Shown here: piece by piece, positions 15,038 through 23,993 of the stretch
Numbering within the stretch: the first letter of the stretch is position 1
Layout of the letters: every line of letters starts with the position of its first letter
NCBI RefSeq assembly: GCF_014205055.1
Contig: NZ_JACHMS010000001.1
Coordinates: 6,572,001-6,636,000 of the forward strand
Direction of reading: 5' to 3'
From: Streptomyces luteogriseus
GTDB taxonomy: Bacteria > Actinomycetota > Actinomycetes > Streptomycetales > Streptomycetaceae
Length of the DNA: 64,000 nt
The notes under the pieces: model-generated
Databases searched by the model: none
What the model was told of the DNA's origin: nothing
The model's input: the letters and a program-made list of their open reading frames with translations, nothing else
Position numbers and translations under genes: made by a program

Positions 15038-15829
15038 ATGATGCGAACCGACGGGTACCTCCTGGACAACCGGCAGACCGAGGCGGCAGAGCACTTCAGC
15101 GCCTTCGCCGCTCTCTTCGACCCCACGACGTTCCGGCACCTCGAAGAGCTCGGCATCGGATCCGGCTGGCGGTGCTGGGAGGTCGGCGCCGGCACCACCG
15201 TGGTGTCCTGGCTGGCCAAGAAGGTCGGCCCGACCGGCCGCGTCGTCGCGACCGACACCGACACCGCACGGCTCGCCTCCGCCGCCCGGCCGCCCGTCGA
15301 GGTGCGGGTCCACGACCTCGGCGCGCAGGAGCCCCCGGGGGAGGGTTTCGACCTGGTGCACGCCCGCCTCGCCCTGGTCCACGTCACCGACCGCGAACGG
15401 GCGTTGCGGTCCATGGTCAAGGCTCTGCGTCCCGGCGGGCGTCTGCTGGTCGAGGACGCCGACCCCGCGCTTCAGCCGCTTCTCTGCCCAGACGAGCACG
15501 GCCCCGAGCAGCAGCTCGCGAACCGGCTGCGGCACGGCTTCCGCGGACTGCTCGCCGACCGCGGGACCGACCTCCCGTGCGGCCGCACCCTGCCGCGGCA
15601 GCTCCGGGACGCCGGGCTGACCCGGGTCCAGGCCGACGCCTACTTCCCCCTCACCTCGCCGGCCTGCGCGGCCCTGGAGTCGGTCACGATCCGCCAGATC
15701 CGCGACCAGCTCGTCACCGCGGGCCTGGCTACGGACCAGGACATCGACCGGCACCTCGAGAACGTCATGTCCGGCGCGCTCGATCTCACGACGGCACCGA
15801 TGATCTCGGCGTGGGGGCGCAAGCAGTAG
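15038..15829 (+). CDS. Class I SAM-dependent methyltransferase
   Basis: 263 residues from the first of two consecutive ATG codons at 15038. SAM-binding motif I reads CWEVGAGTTVVSWLAKKVGPTGRVVATDTD, with the acidic ribose contact in TDTD. Motif II/III is FDLVHARLALVHVTDRERALRSMVKALRPGGRLLVEDAD. The substrate is not evident; the arrangement resembles small-molecule or ubiquinone-type methyltransferases. It is divergent from corA and convergent with psuK, and I see no operon partner. Confidence 0.9.
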   Translation: MMRTDGYLLDNRQTEAAEHFSAFAALFDPTTFRHLEELGIGSGWRCWEVGAGTTVVSWLAKKVGPTGRVVATDTDTARLASAARPPVEVRVHDLGAQEPPGEGFDLVHARLALVHVTDRERALRSMVKALRPGGRLLVEDADPALQPLLCPDEHGPEQQLANRLRHGFRGLLADRGTDLPCGRTLPRQLRDAGLTRVQADAYFPLTSPACAALESVTIRQIRDQLVTAGLATDQDIDRHLENVMSGALDLTTAPMISAWGRKQ

Positions 15830-15857
15830 CTGGTTGGTGGCTTTGGCCCGTAGCCGG

Positions 15858-15881
15858 TGCCGGGTGCCGGGTGCCGGGTGT
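15858..15881 (+). repeat. Short 7-bp tandem repeat (TGCCGGG, about three copies)
   Basis: Three consecutive TGCCGGG units lie in the 95-bp convergent spacer between the methyltransferase gene and psuK. This is a simple-sequence tract with no visible terminator hairpin. Confidence 0.6.
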
Positions 15882-15924
15882 CAGTGCGGGTGGCCGGTGG
15901 CTTCGGGCATCCGGGTCCGGGTGC

Positions 15925-16920
15925 TCAGCCCGGCGCGGGCGGTCTGCCGCCCACTCGTTCCACCGCTCGCGCACCTGCCCGGCAACCCTCCGCCGCGGCG
16001 TCCTCCGGCCCGGCACCCGCCAGCAGTGCGGCGAGGAACGCGCCGGTGAAGGCGTCACCGGCGCCGGTGGTGTCCCGCGCAGTGGCCGGCACGGCCGGGA
16101 CACGGGCGCGCACCTTCCCCGAGCGGGCCACCAGCGCCCCCTCGCGTCCCTGCTTGACGACGACCAACGGCACCCGCCGGCTCAGCTCGGCCGCCGCCTC
16201 GGCCGCGTCCCCCAGTCCCGTCAGCAGGCCCGCCTCGTCCTGGCTGGGCAGCAGGACGTCCACATCCTCGATGAGCGTCAGGAACCGCTCCGCACCCAGC
16301 TCCGCGAGGAATCCGGCCGATGCCGGGTCCAGACTCACCGGCACTCCACGCGCGCGTGCGGTTTCCAGTGCCACGGCCACCAGGCCCCGGGTCGGCTCGG
16401 AGAACAGGAGATAGCCCGACAGGTGCAGCCGGGCCACGCCGTCGAGCAGCGCGTCCGACCAGTCGGCGGGCCCGAGCCGCTGGGACGCGCCGCTGTCGGT
16501 GAGGAACGTCCGCTCCGCCGAAGCACCCCCGTCGACCATGCAGATCACCGTGCCGGTCGGGGCGAGCGGGTCGACGACGAGCTGTGGACGCACTCCCTGG
16601 GCGACCAGCTCCCGCTCGTGCCAGGCTGCCGCGTCCGCCCCGACGCGCCCGAGCAGCCGGACGTCCGCCGCGCCCCGGTGCACGGCCCAGCACGCCACAT
16701 TGGCGCCCGCCCCGCCCGCCACCGTCCGGATCGAGGCCGCCGTGTCCGTACCGGCCGCGAGCGGCCCCCGGTGCCGCGCGACGACGTCGGTGATGACGTC
16801 CCCGACGACCAGCAGCCCTCCGCCCACCGCCGATCCCGTATCCCGGGAGCCGGTTCCCCCTCCCGGCCCCGTGCCGCCGGCCGCCGTCATCCCCGGCCCC
16901 GCGTCGTCGGCCGCCGTCAT
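15925..16920 (-). CDS. psuK: PfkB-family sugar kinase, probable pseudouridine kinase
   Basis: 331 residues. ATG 16920 overlaps the psuG stop (ATGA); a second in-frame ATG lies at 16890. The first 33 residues are Gly/Thr/Asp-rich and partly duplicated, so the domain proper starts near LLVVGDVITDVV. PfkB signatures are GGAGANVACW (about 68-77) and the C-terminal DTTGAGDAFTGAFLAAL with the catalytic Asp. The adjacent pseudouridine-5'-phosphate glycosidase makes pseudouridine kinase (pseudouridine to its 5'-phosphate) the best inference. Together they would salvage pseudouridine to uracil and ribose 5-phosphate. Confidence 0.85.
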   Translation of the reverse strand: MTAADDAGPGMTAAGGTGPGGGTGSRDTGSAVGGGLLVVGDVITDVVARHRGPLAAGTDTAASIRTVAGGAGANVACWAVHRGAADVRLLGRVGADAAAWHERELVAQGVRPQLVVDPLAPTGTVICMVDGGASAERTFLTDSGASQRLGPADWSDALLDGVARLHLSGYLLFSEPTRGLVAVALETARARGVPVSLDPASAGFLAELGAERFLTLIEDVDVLLPSQDEAGLLTGLGDAAEAAAELSRRVPLVVVKQGREGALVARSGKVRARVPAVPATARDTTGAGDAFTGAFLAALLAGAGPEDAAAEGCRAGARAVERVGGRPPAPG

Positions 16921-16940
16921 CCCCGGGCCCGGGCCGCCGC
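16881..16940 (-). repeat. 30-bp direct repeat duplicating the psuK start region
   Basis: CCGCCGTCATCCCCGG recurs at 16881 and 16911, and the 30-bp units are almost identical over their first 20 bases. Each copy holds an ATG on the minus strand (16890 and 16920). The result is a duplicated MTAA-type N-terminus and two possible starts. Confidence 0.6.
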
Positions 16941-17825
16941 GATCCGGGCCGCGAGGCGTACGTTGCCGCGGACCGCCGCCAGATTGGCGCTCAGGGAGGC
17001 GCCGTCCGTGTGCCGCACCAGATAGTCGAGCAGGAAGGGCGTGACCGCCTGCCCGGTGACGCCTTCCTCCTCGCACGCGCGCAGAGCGTCCGCCAGCACG
17101 CGCGCGTGCAGCTCCGGATCGAGCTGCTCCTCCTCGGGGACGGGGTTGGCGACGATCAGCGCCGACTCCGGCCCGCCGAGTGCGTCCTGGGCCCGCATGA
17201 CGCCTGCCACCTGCTCCGGCGTTTCCAGCGTCCAGTCCACCGGATGCCCCGAGTCGGAGAGATAGAAGCCGGGGAACCGGCCGGTGCCGTACCCCGCCAC
17301 GGCGACACCCAGCGTCTCCAGCCGCTGCAGGGTCGCCGGCACGTCCAGGATCGACTTCACCCCGGCACACACCACCGTGATGCGCGTGCGCGCCAGCAGA
17401 CCCAGGTCGGCCGACTCGTCCTGCGTCACCGTCCACTCCCGGTGCACCCCGCCGAGCCCGCCCGTCGCGAAGACCCGCACGCCCGCCAGCGCCGCCAGCA
17501 GCGCGGTCGCCGACACCGTGGTCGCCCCGCTCGCCCCGGACGCCACCGCGAGCGGCAGGTCACGGTGGCCCAGCTTGCGGATCCCGTCCTCGTTCGCGAC
17601 CCGCTCCAGCTGCTTCTTGTCCAGGCCGACGTGAGGACGCCCGTCCAGTACGGCGATCGTGGCCGGTACCGCGCCCTCCTGCCGCACGGCCGTCTCCAGC
17701 TCCAGCGCCACCTGGAGGTTGCGCGGCCGAGGCAGCCCGTGGGCGATGATCGTGGACTCCAGGGCCACGACGGGCCGGCCCGCGTCGATCGCCTCCCGCA
17801 CTTCTTCGGACACCACCAGCACCAC
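16917..17825 (-). CDS. psuG: Pseudouridine-5'-phosphate glycosidase
   Basis: 302 residues from a GTG preceded by AGGAGG. Family signatures are VVALESTIIAHGLPRPRN (about 19-36), GHRDLPLAVASGASGATTVSAT, VFATGGLGGVHR and VCAGVKSILDVPATLQRLET, plus the late GYGTGRFPGFYL. The enzyme cleaves the C-glycosidic bond of pseudouridine 5'-phosphate to uracil and ribose 5-phosphate, using a lysine Schiff base and Mn2+. Length and motifs are complete. It is translationally coupled to the downstream kinase. Confidence 0.95.
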   Translation of the reverse strand: MVLVVSEEVREAIDAGRPVVALESTIIAHGLPRPRNLQVALELETAVRQEGAVPATIAVLDGRPHVGLDKKQLERVANEDGIRKLGHRDLPLAVASGASGATTVSATALLAALAGVRVFATGGLGGVHREWTVTQDESADLGLLARTRITVVCAGVKSILDVPATLQRLETLGVAVAGYGTGRFPGFYLSDSGHPVDWTLETPEQVAGVMRAQDALGGPESALIVANPVPEEEQLDPELHARVLADALRACEEEGVTGQAVTPFLLDYLVRHTDGASLSANLAAVRGNVRLAARIAAARARG

Positions 17826-17931
17826 GCGCCTGCCTCCTGTCAGTCGGTCAGTCGTCTTCCCTCATCTCTGGCGAGGGGCGGGCCGGGCCAAACCCTTGCG
17901 GGCCGCCGGAGTCGTCACGAGCCTGGGGTGC

Positions 17932-18360
17932 ATGACGGACCACACACCACGCCTCGACCACGTCGTCCTCTGGGTGCGCGACCCACTCGCCGCCGCCGAC
18001 TTCTACGAGAAGGCCGTCGGCTTGGAGGCGGTACGGCTCGCGGAGTTCGCGGCGGGTGAGGCGCCGTTCCCCTCCGTGCGCGTCAACGACGAGACCATCC
18101 TCGACCTCATGCCGCTGAGCTTCGTGGAGCGCATGACGATGCTGCCCGGCTCCGCCGAGAGCGCGGGGCATCCGGTCAACCACGTCTGCCTGTCGCTGCC
18201 ACGCGGCGACTTCGACGCCCTCCTCAGCCGCCTCGAGGAGCGCTCCGTACCGATGTCCGACCTCGCGCACGACTCCTTCGGAGCCCGCGGCAAGGCCACC
18301 CGCAGCTTCTACTTCCGCGACCCCGACGGCAACGTCTTCGAGGCCCGGCACTACGACTGA
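17932..18360 (+). CDS. VOC superfamily protein (glyoxalase/dioxygenase fold)
   Basis: 142 residues from ATG 17932. Two beta-alpha-beta-beta-beta modules are visible: LDHVVLWVRDPLAAADFYEKAVGLE (about 8-32) and NHVCLSLPRGDFDALLSRLEE, ending in RSFYFRDPDGNVFEARHYD. His9, His75-region and the late Glu could form the usual metal triad. The specific reaction is unknown. It is divergent from psuG and convergent with ogt, with only 12 bp between stops. Confidence 0.9.
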   Translation: MTDHTPRLDHVVLWVRDPLAAADFYEKAVGLEAVRLAEFAAGEAPFPSVRVNDETILDLMPLSFVERMTMLPGSAESAGHPVNHVCLSLPRGDFDALLSRLEERSVPMSDLAHDSFGARGKATRSFYFRDPDGNVFEARHYD

Positions 18361-18372
18361 CCAGGCTCCTTC

Positions 18373-18927
18373 CTAGAAGAGCGGCTCCGGCAGCACGCCT
18401 TCCAGGGCGAGCAGCCTCCGCTTGGTCTCCAGTCCGCCCCCGAAGCCGCCGATGCCGCCGCCGCTCTCGACGACCCGGTGACAGGGCACCACAACCGGGA
18501 GCGGATTGGCGCCCATCGCCATGCCCACGGCCTGGGCGGCGCCCGGCTGACCGACCCGCCCGGCCAGGTCGCCGTATCCGACCACCTGGCCGTACGGCAC
18601 GCCCGAGGCCAGCTCACGCAGGACCTCACGGTTGAAGCCGGAGATCAGCGACCAGTCCAGCGGCAGGTCGAAGTCGCGCCGCTCACCCGCGAAGTACGCC
18701 TCGACCTGGCGTATCGCCTCGGCCAGCAGCGGGGAGCCGGGCGCCTCGACGGGCTCGGTGCCCAGCCGCGACGCCAGCCGCTCGACGGCTTGGTCCCGCA
18801 CCGCGTCCGTGGCGTGGAACACGACGTTGACCAGGCCGTCCCGGCTCGCGGCCAGCAGCAACGGCCCGATCCCGCTCTCGACGACCGCCCAAACGACCCG
18901 CGGCTCGACCTGCTCTCGGCTGTCCAT
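18373..18927 (-). CDS. ogt: Methylated-DNA-protein-cysteine methyltransferase
   Basis: 184 residues. The active-site PCHR motif lies at 148-151 with acceptor Cys149, in VVVPCHRVVESGGGIGGFGGGLETKRRLL. It is preceded by the helix-turn-helix segment QVVGYGDLAGRVGQPGAAQAVG, here with GAAQAVG, where the arginine finger is replaced. The protein transfers alkyl groups from O6-alkylguanine to itself, a suicide reaction. A RecA-NDp/PafBC-type promoter ends six bases before the ATG, predicting DNA-damage induction and a leaderless mRNA. Confidence 0.95.
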   Translation of the reverse strand: MDSREQVEPRVVWAVVESGIGPLLLAASRDGLVNVVFHATDAVRDQAVERLASRLGTEPVEAPGSPLLAEAIRQVEAYFAGERRDFDLPLDWSLISGFNREVLRELASGVPYGQVVGYGDLAGRVGQPGAAQAVGMAMGANPLPVVVPCHRVVESGGGIGGFGGGLETKRRLLALEGVLPEPLF

Positions 18928-18933
18928 GCGTCC

Positions 18934-18956
18934 ACAGTAGGACCCGCCACTGACAA
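18934..18956 (-). promoter_or_regulatory. RecA-NDp/PafBC-type promoter of ogt
   Basis: On the minus strand TTGTCAGTG (18956-18948), eight bases, then TACTGT (18939-18934). This is an exact match to TTGTCRGTG-N8-TANNNT. The -10 ends six bases before the ATG (18927), so the transcript should start at or next to the start codon. Confidence 0.8.
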
Positions 18957-18979
18957 CGCCGCCCGGGCGGGACGCCGGA

Positions 18980-19852
18980 TCAGCCGCCCACGGCCTTCCG
19001 CACCACGTCCGGCTTGTTCGTGATGATCCCGTCGACCCCGTACCCGGCGACCCGCCGGGCCGTCCGCGCGTCGTCGACCGTCCAGGCGAAGACCTCCATC
19101 GGCCTGCCGTGCGGCCCGTCGAACGCCTGCACGGAGGACACGTACGCCGGGGAGAGCGAGCCGTACGAGGGGTTGATCTGGTCGGCGAACTCGGCGCAGT
19201 CGAGCAGGTCCGACACCCGCGGCGTCCCCAGGAGGCCCGTCTTCACACCGGGCTTCAGCTCGTGCACCGTCCGCACGCTGTCCGCGCTGAAGCTCTGCAC
19301 GATCAGCCGGCCCGCCAGGTGCGGCCGGTCGAGCCAGCCCTCGTTGCTGAGGGCCTTCAGCGTCTGCCGCTCGATGCCGGGGTACAGCTCGGGGTTCTTG
19401 ATCTCCAGGAGCAGCTTCTGGCGATGGCGCTCCAAGCGGTGCACGAACTGCTCCAGCGTCGGCACGCGCGCGCCCGCGTACGCGGGTCCGAACCAGCTGC
19501 CCGCGTCCAGCCGGGCGATCTCCGCAGCGGTGAAGTCCTTCACCTTCCAGGGGGCCCGGCCGGGGAAGACCTCCTCGGCGTCGGTGGTGCGGCGCAGGTT
19601 GTCGTCGTGGATGACGACCAGCTCGCCGTCCCTCGTGCGCTGCACGTCGTTCTCCACCCAGCGGATGCCCAGCTCCGCCGCTCTGTCCACGGAGGTCAGG
19701 GTGTTCTCGGGCGCGTACGCGGAGGCACCCCGGTGCGCGATGACCAGCGGCGGCGTGCCGCCTTGCGCGGCACGGGCGGGGGAGACGGGGAACAGCAGGG
19801 CGGCGGTCCCCAGGAGTGCGGTGGTCGAGGCGGCAACAGCGCGCGCGTGCAT
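18980..19852 (-). CDS. Secreted glycerophosphodiester phosphodiesterase
   Basis: 290 residues from ATG 19852 after GAGGAG. There is a Sec signal peptide at residues 1 to about 29 (hydrophobic core TTALLGTAALLFPV, cleavage near ARA-AQ). The GDPD TIM barrel starts with HRGASAYAPENTLTS and contains ENDVQRTRDGELVVIHDDNLRRTT, with the catalytic His pair and metal-binding Glu/Asp, and ends with WTVDDARTARRVAGYGVDGIITNKPD. It hydrolyses glycerophosphodiesters to glycerol 3-phosphate and an alcohol outside the cell, commonly for phosphate or carbon scavenging. I did not identify a PHO box. Confidence 0.94.
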   Translation of the reverse strand: MHARAVAASTTALLGTAALLFPVSPARAAQGGTPPLVIAHRGASAYAPENTLTSVDRAAELGIRWVENDVQRTRDGELVVIHDDNLRRTTDAEEVFPGRAPWKVKDFTAAEIARLDAGSWFGPAYAGARVPTLEQFVHRLERHRQKLLLEIKNPELYPGIERQTLKALSNEGWLDRPHLAGRLIVQSFSADSVRTVHELKPGVKTGLLGTPRVSDLLDCAEFADQINPSYGSLSPAYVSSVQAFDGPHGRPMEVFAWTVDDARTARRVAGYGVDGIITNKPDVVRKAVGG

Positions 19853-20141
19853 GCGTACTCCTCGCGACGAGCGAACGGCGACATCACGGACAGCACAACT
19901 GTGACAGCAGAGGGTCAACGCGAGGGGGGTGCGGGATGGCCACACGTTGAACGGAGATGACCCAACTCCGCTCACTGGTACCGCACAACTGCGGCAAGGC
20001 CGTGTTTCTTTGCCGGAAAGTCGTTCGACCATTCCGGTGGGGGTCATACTCTCTGCGTCAACCCTGACCGCTCGTGCGGTCCTGGGAGGGGGCGCACATC
20101 GGGAATTCCGGGATGTACAAGGGCGGAAAGGGCAGCCGCGC

Positions 20142-21008
20142 ATGCAGGGCACGATCGACGGATTCAGCTATGGCCTGGTCACACCCCTGGTGGCCTACTT
20201 CATGGCCTGCCTCGGCGGCGCGCTGGGCCTGCGCTGCACCACGAGATCCATGCTCGTCGCCCAGTCCTGGCGCCCCGGCTGGCTCGCCCTCGGCTCCGCC
20301 GCCATCGGCTCCGGCATATGGACCATGCACTTCGTCGCGATGATGGGGTTCACCGTCCGGGGGACCCCGATCTACTACGACAAGACGATGACCTTCGCGA
20401 GCCTGGCCGTCGCCATCGTCATGGTGGGCGTCGGGATCTTCATCGTCGGCTACCGGGGAGCCCGCGGTACGGCCCTGTTCACCGGCGGCACCATCACCGG
20501 CCTGGGCATCGCGTCGATGCACTACCTCGGCATGGCCAGCATGAGCCTGGACGGAAAGCTGCAGTACAACACCGTGACCGTTGCCATCTCCGTGGCCATC
20601 GCCATGGGCGCCGCGACCGCCGCCCTGTGGGCGGCCGGCCAGGTCAGGGGCTTCCTGTGGAGCGTGGGTGCCAGCCTCGTCATGGGGCTGGCCGTGAGCG
20701 GCATGCACTACACCGGCATGGCCGCCCTCAGCGTCCACCTGCACGGCACGGGCGAACCCACCACGGGAGACTCGCCCGCGAGCCTGCTCGCGCCCATGCT
20801 GATCGGGCCCCTCGCCTTCCTCCTCCTCGCGGGCGTCGTGGTGATGTTCGACCCGCTGATGGTCATGGGGAAACCCACCGTCGTCCCCGTCGAGCACAAG
20901 CCCGGCATCCCCGCCCACACCCACGTCCGGCACTCCGCCCACCGTCTGCGGTTCCGCCCCCGCCGCACCGTGGAGCACCGGGGGTCCCGCACTCCGCAGA
21001 ACCACTGA
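20142..21008 (+). CDS. MHYT-domain seven-helix membrane protein
   Basis: 288 residues from ATG 20142 ([20 protein letters not shown]). Three MHYT-type repeats are visible: [20 protein letters not shown] and [10 protein letters not shown]. Each contributes Met/His residues to a predicted copper-binding or gas-sensing site at the outer membrane face. About seven transmembrane helices are expected. Unlike many MHYT proteins it lacks a GGDEF/EAL or kinase domain; a basic cytoplasmic tail of about 40 residues follows the last helix. A sensor of O2, CO or NO is the family proposal. Confidence 0.9.
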   Translation: MQGTIDGFSYGLVTPLVAYFMACLGGALGLRCTTRSMLVAQSWRPGWLALGSAAIGSGIWTMHFVAMMGFTVRGTPIYYDKTMTFASLAVAIVMVGVGIFIVGYRGARGTALFTGGTITGLGIASMHYLGMASMSLDGKLQYNTVTVAISVAIAMGAATAALWAAGQVRGFLWSVGASLVMGLAVSGMHYTGMAALSVHLHGTGEPTTGDSPASLLAPMLIGPLAFLLLAGVVVMFDPLMVMGKPTVVPVEHKPGIPAHTHVRHSAHRLRFRPRRTVEHRGSRTPQNH

Positions 21009-21018
21009 TCAGAGCCCG

Positions 21019-21041
21019 TTGTCAGTGCGGGGTCGTACGGT
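21019..21041 (+). promoter_or_regulatory. RecA-NDp/PafBC-type promoter of uvrB
   Basis: TTGTCAGTG (21019-21027), eight bases, TACGGT (21036-21041): an exact match to TTGTCRGTG-N8-TANNNT. The -10 ends seven bases before the uvrB ATG, predicting a leaderless transcript. No separate -35 hexamer is needed in this promoter class. Confidence 0.82.
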
Positions 21042-21048
21042 GGATCCC

Positions 21049-23199
21049 ATGCGGCCCGTTTCAAAGATCGAACGCACGGTGGCGCCCTTCGAGGTCGTCA
21101 GCCCCTACCAGCCGAACGGCGACCAGCCGACGGCCATCGCCGACCTCGCCCGGCGTATCGAGGCGGGTGAGAAGGACGTCGTGCTGCTCGGCGCGACCGG
21201 CACCGGCAAGTCCGCCACCACCGCGTGGATGATCGAGAAGCTCCAGCGCCCCACGCTCGTGATGGCGCCGAACAAGACGCTGGCCGCCCAGCTGGCCAAC
21301 GAGTTCCGCGAGCTGCTCCCGAACAACGCCGTCGAGTACTTCGTCTCGTACTACGACTACTACCAGCCCGAGGCGTACGTCCCGCAGTCGGACACCTACA
21401 TCGAGAAGGACTCCTCGATCAACGAGGAGGTCGAGCGCCTGCGCCACTCCGCGACCAACTCGCTGCTCACCCGCCGCGACGTCGTCGTGGTCGCCTCGGT
21501 CTCCTGCATCTACGGCCTCGGCACCCCGCAGGAGTACGTGGACCGCATGGTCCCCCTCCGCGTCGGCGAGGAGATCGACCGCGACGAGCTGCTGCGCCGC
21601 TTCGTGGACATCCAGTACACGCGCAACGACCTGGCGTTCACCCGCGGCACCTTCCGCGTGCGCGGCGACACCATCGAGATCTTCCCGGTCTACGAGGAGC
21701 TGGCCGTCCGCATCGAGATGTTCGGCGACGAGATCGAGGCGCTGTCCACCCTGCACCCGCTCACCGGCGAGATCATCAGCGACGACGAGCACCTCTACGT
21801 CTTCCCGGCCTCCCACTACGTCGCCGGCCCCGAGCGACTGGAGCGGGCCGTCAACGACATCGAGAAGGAGCTGGCCGAGCGCCTCACGGAGCTGGAGAAG
21901 CAGGGCAAGCTGCTGGAGGCCCAGCGCCTGCGCATGCGCACCACGTACGACATCGAGATGCTGCGCCAGATCGGCAGCTGCTCCGGTGTCGAGAACTACT
22001 CGATGCACTTCGACGGCCGCTCGCCCGGCTCCCCGCCGAACACCCTCCTGGACTACTTCCCGGACGACTTCCTCCTCGTCATCGACGAGTCGCACGTCAC
22101 CGTCCCGCAGATCGGCGCCATGTACGAGGGCGACGCCTCCCGCAAGCGCACCCTCGTCGACCACGGCTTCCGGCTGCCCTCCGCCCTGGACAACCGCCCC
22201 CTGAAGTGGGAGGAGTTCCAGGAGCGCATCGGCCAGACGGTCTACCTGTCGGCCACCCCCGGGAAGTACGAGATGTCCCGCTCGGACGGCTACGTCGAGC
22301 AGATCATCCGCCCCACCGGCCTGGTCGACCCGGAAGTCGTCGTCAAGCCCACCGAGGGGCAGATCGACGACCTGGTGCACGAGATCCGGCAGCGCACCGA
22401 GAAGGACGAGCGTGTCCTCGTCACCACGCTCACCAAGAAGATGGCGGAGGACCTCACGGACTACTTCCTGGAGCTGGGCATCCAGGTCCGCTATCTGCAC
22501 AGCGACGTCGACACGCTGCGTCGTGTCGAACTGCTGCGTGAACTGCGCGCCGGCGAGTACGACGTGCTGGTCGGCATCAACCTCCTGCGCGAGGGCCTCG
22601 ACCTGCCCGAGGTGTCCCTGGTGGCGATCCTGGACGCCGACAAGGAGGGCTTCCTGCGCTCCGGCACGTCCCTGATCCAGACCATCGGCCGCGCCGCGCG
22701 CAACGTGTCCGGACAGGTCCACATGTACGCCGACAAGATCACCCCGGCGATGGAGAAGGCCATCGATGAGACCAACCGGCGCCGGGAGAAGCAGATCGCC
22801 TACAACACGGAACGGGGCATCGACCCCCAGCCGCTGCGCAAGAAGATCAACGACATCGTCGCCCAGATCGCCCGCGAGGACATCGACACCGAGCAACTGC
22901 TCGGCTCGGGCTACCGCAAGGCGAAGAAGGACGGCGGGGGCACCAAGGCGCCCGTACCCTCTCTCGGCAAGGCGGCCGGCGCGGCCAAGTCCGCCAAGGG
23001 CAAGGGTAAGGGCAAGGCCGAGGAGACGGTGCCGACCGACCGCCCCGCGGCCGAACTGGCCGGGCAGATCGAGGAGCTCACCGCCCGGATGCGGGCGGCC
23101 GCCGCGGAGCTCCAGTTCGAGATCGCGGCCCGGCTGCGCGACGAGGTCTCCGAGATGAAGAAGGAACTGCGCCAGATGAAGGAGGCGGGCCTGGCCTGA
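21049..23199 (+). CDS. uvrB: Excinuclease ABC subunit B
   Basis: 716 residues from ATG 21049 ([21 protein letters not shown], the conserved actinobacterial start). Helicase motif I is [10 protein letters not shown] (about 41-50). The beta-hairpin that grips damaged DNA is [21 protein letters not shown]. The DESH box is IDESHVT, and motif VI is [10 protein letters not shown] Lys/Ala/Gly-rich linker at about 625-665 separates the helicase core from the C-terminal UVR domain that recruits UvrC ([26 protein letters not shown]). UvrB verifies lesions delivered by UvrA in nucleotide excision repair. Confidence 0.98.
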   Translation: MRPVSKIERTVAPFEVVSPYQPNGDQPTAIADLARRIEAGEKDVVLLGATGTGKSATTAWMIEKLQRPTLVMAPNKTLAAQLANEFRELLPNNAVEYFVSYYDYYQPEAYVPQSDTYIEKDSSINEEVERLRHSATNSLLTRRDVVVVASVSCIYGLGTPQEYVDRMVPLRVGEEIDRDELLRRFVDIQYTRNDLAFTRGTFRVRGDTIEIFPVYEELAVRIEMFGDEIEALSTLHPLTGEIISDDEHLYVFPASHYVAGPERLERAVNDIEKELAERLTELEKQGKLLEAQRLRMRTTYDIEMLRQIGSCSGVENYSMHFDGRSPGSPPNTLLDYFPDDFLLVIDESHVTVPQIGAMYEGDASRKRTLVDHGFRLPSALDNRPLKWEEFQERIGQTVYLSATPGKYEMSRSDGYVEQIIRPTGLVDPEVVVKPTEGQIDDLVHEIRQRTEKDERVLVTTLTKKMAEDLTDYFLELGIQVRYLHSDVDTLRRVELLRELRAGEYDVLVGINLLREGLDLPEVSLVAILDADKEGFLRSGTSLIQTIGRAARNVSGQVHMYADKITPAMEKAIDETNRRREKQIAYNTERGIDPQPLRKKINDIVAQIAREDIDTEQLLGSGYRKAKKDGGGTKAPVPSLGKAAGAAKSAKGKGKGKAEETVPTDRPAAELAGQIEELTARMRAAAAELQFEIAARLRDEVSEMKKELRQMKEAGLA

Positions 23200-23260
23200 C
23201 AGCGTGCCGCGTACGCGCAGTGTTGCAAGACCGACACAAAGTGCGGACCGGGGTACGTCG

Positions 23261-23283
23261 CTGTCAGTCCCCCTGCGTAGGGT
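23261..23283 (+). promoter_or_regulatory. Near-match RecA-NDp/PafBC-type promoter before the TerD gene
   Basis: CTGTCAGTC (23261-23269), eight bases, TAGGGT (23278-23283). Seven of nine conserved bases match with exact spacing and a good -10. The predicted start lies about 50 bp before the GTG. Weaker than the uvrA, uvrB and ogt elements, and it could be a coincidence. Confidence 0.4.
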
Positions 23284-23338
23284 TCTGGTCAACCGCGACC
23301 ACGCGGCAACAGGGGACGTTCGAGAGGGGAATCAGCGC

Positions 23339-23917
23339 GTGACCGTCAACATGACCAAGGGTCAGGCCATCAGTCTGCAGAAGAACGACGGTGGCAGTCT
23401 GACCGCGGTTCGCATGGGTCTCGGCTGGCAGGCGGCTCCCCGGCGCGGCCTGTTCGGCTCGCGCACGCGAGAGATCGACCTCGACGCCTCCGCCGTCCTG
23501 TTCGCGGACAAGCAGCCGGTCGACGTCGTCTTCTTCCGCCACCTGGTGAGCGACGACGGCTCGGTGCGCCACACCGGTGACAACCTCGTCGGCGGTGTCG
23601 GCCAGGGCGGCGACGACGAAGCGATCCTCGTCGACCTCGCGCGGGTCCCGGTCCACATCGACCAGATCGTCTTCACCGTGAACTCCTTCACGGGCCAGAC
23701 CTTCCAGGAGGTGCAGAACGCGTTCTGCCGCCTGGTCGACGAGACCAACGGCCAGGAGCTCGCCCGCTACACGCTCGCAGGCGGCGGCCAGTACACGGCC
23801 CAGATCATGGCCAAGGTCCACCGCGCGGGCCAGGGCTGGTCGATGACCGCCCTGGGCAACCCGGCCAACGGCCGCACCTTCCAGGACCTGATGCCGACGA
23901 TCCTGCCGGTGCTCTGA
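23339..23917 (+). CDS. TerD-family calcium-binding stress protein
   Basis: 192 residues from GTG 23339 (MTVNMTKGQAISL), preceded by GAGAGGGGA. The TerD fold is clear: the opening TKGQAISLQKNDG, IDLDASAVLFADKQPVDVVFFRHLVSDDGSVRHTGDN with paired Asp clusters for Ca2+, and DEAILVDLARVPVHIDQIVFTVNSF. TerD proteins are associated with tellurite and general chemical-stress resistance in membrane-linked Ter complexes. The neighbours, a longer TerD-family protein and TerC, fit this. A near-match DNA-damage promoter lies upstream. Confidence 0.94.
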   Translation: MTVNMTKGQAISLQKNDGGSLTAVRMGLGWQAAPRRGLFGSRTREIDLDASAVLFADKQPVDVVFFRHLVSDDGSVRHTGDNLVGGVGQGGDDEAILVDLARVPVHIDQIVFTVNSFTGQTFQEVQNAFCRLVDETNGQELARYTLAGGGQYTAQIMAKVHRAGQGWSMTALGNPANGRTFQDLMPTILPVL

Positions 23918-23993
23918 CGCACCCCGGGCCCCGGACCGGCGGGCCCGGCGAGCAGCACACGACTACACACAACGACACAGGGGGACGAAGGCG

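Noticed and set aside
21061-23292. A 743-codon open frame on the strand opposite uvrB
   Set aside because: Its residues are Gly/Leu/Val/Asp-rich without domains, and it exists because GC-rich codons leave few stops in the antisense frame. uvrB is certain.
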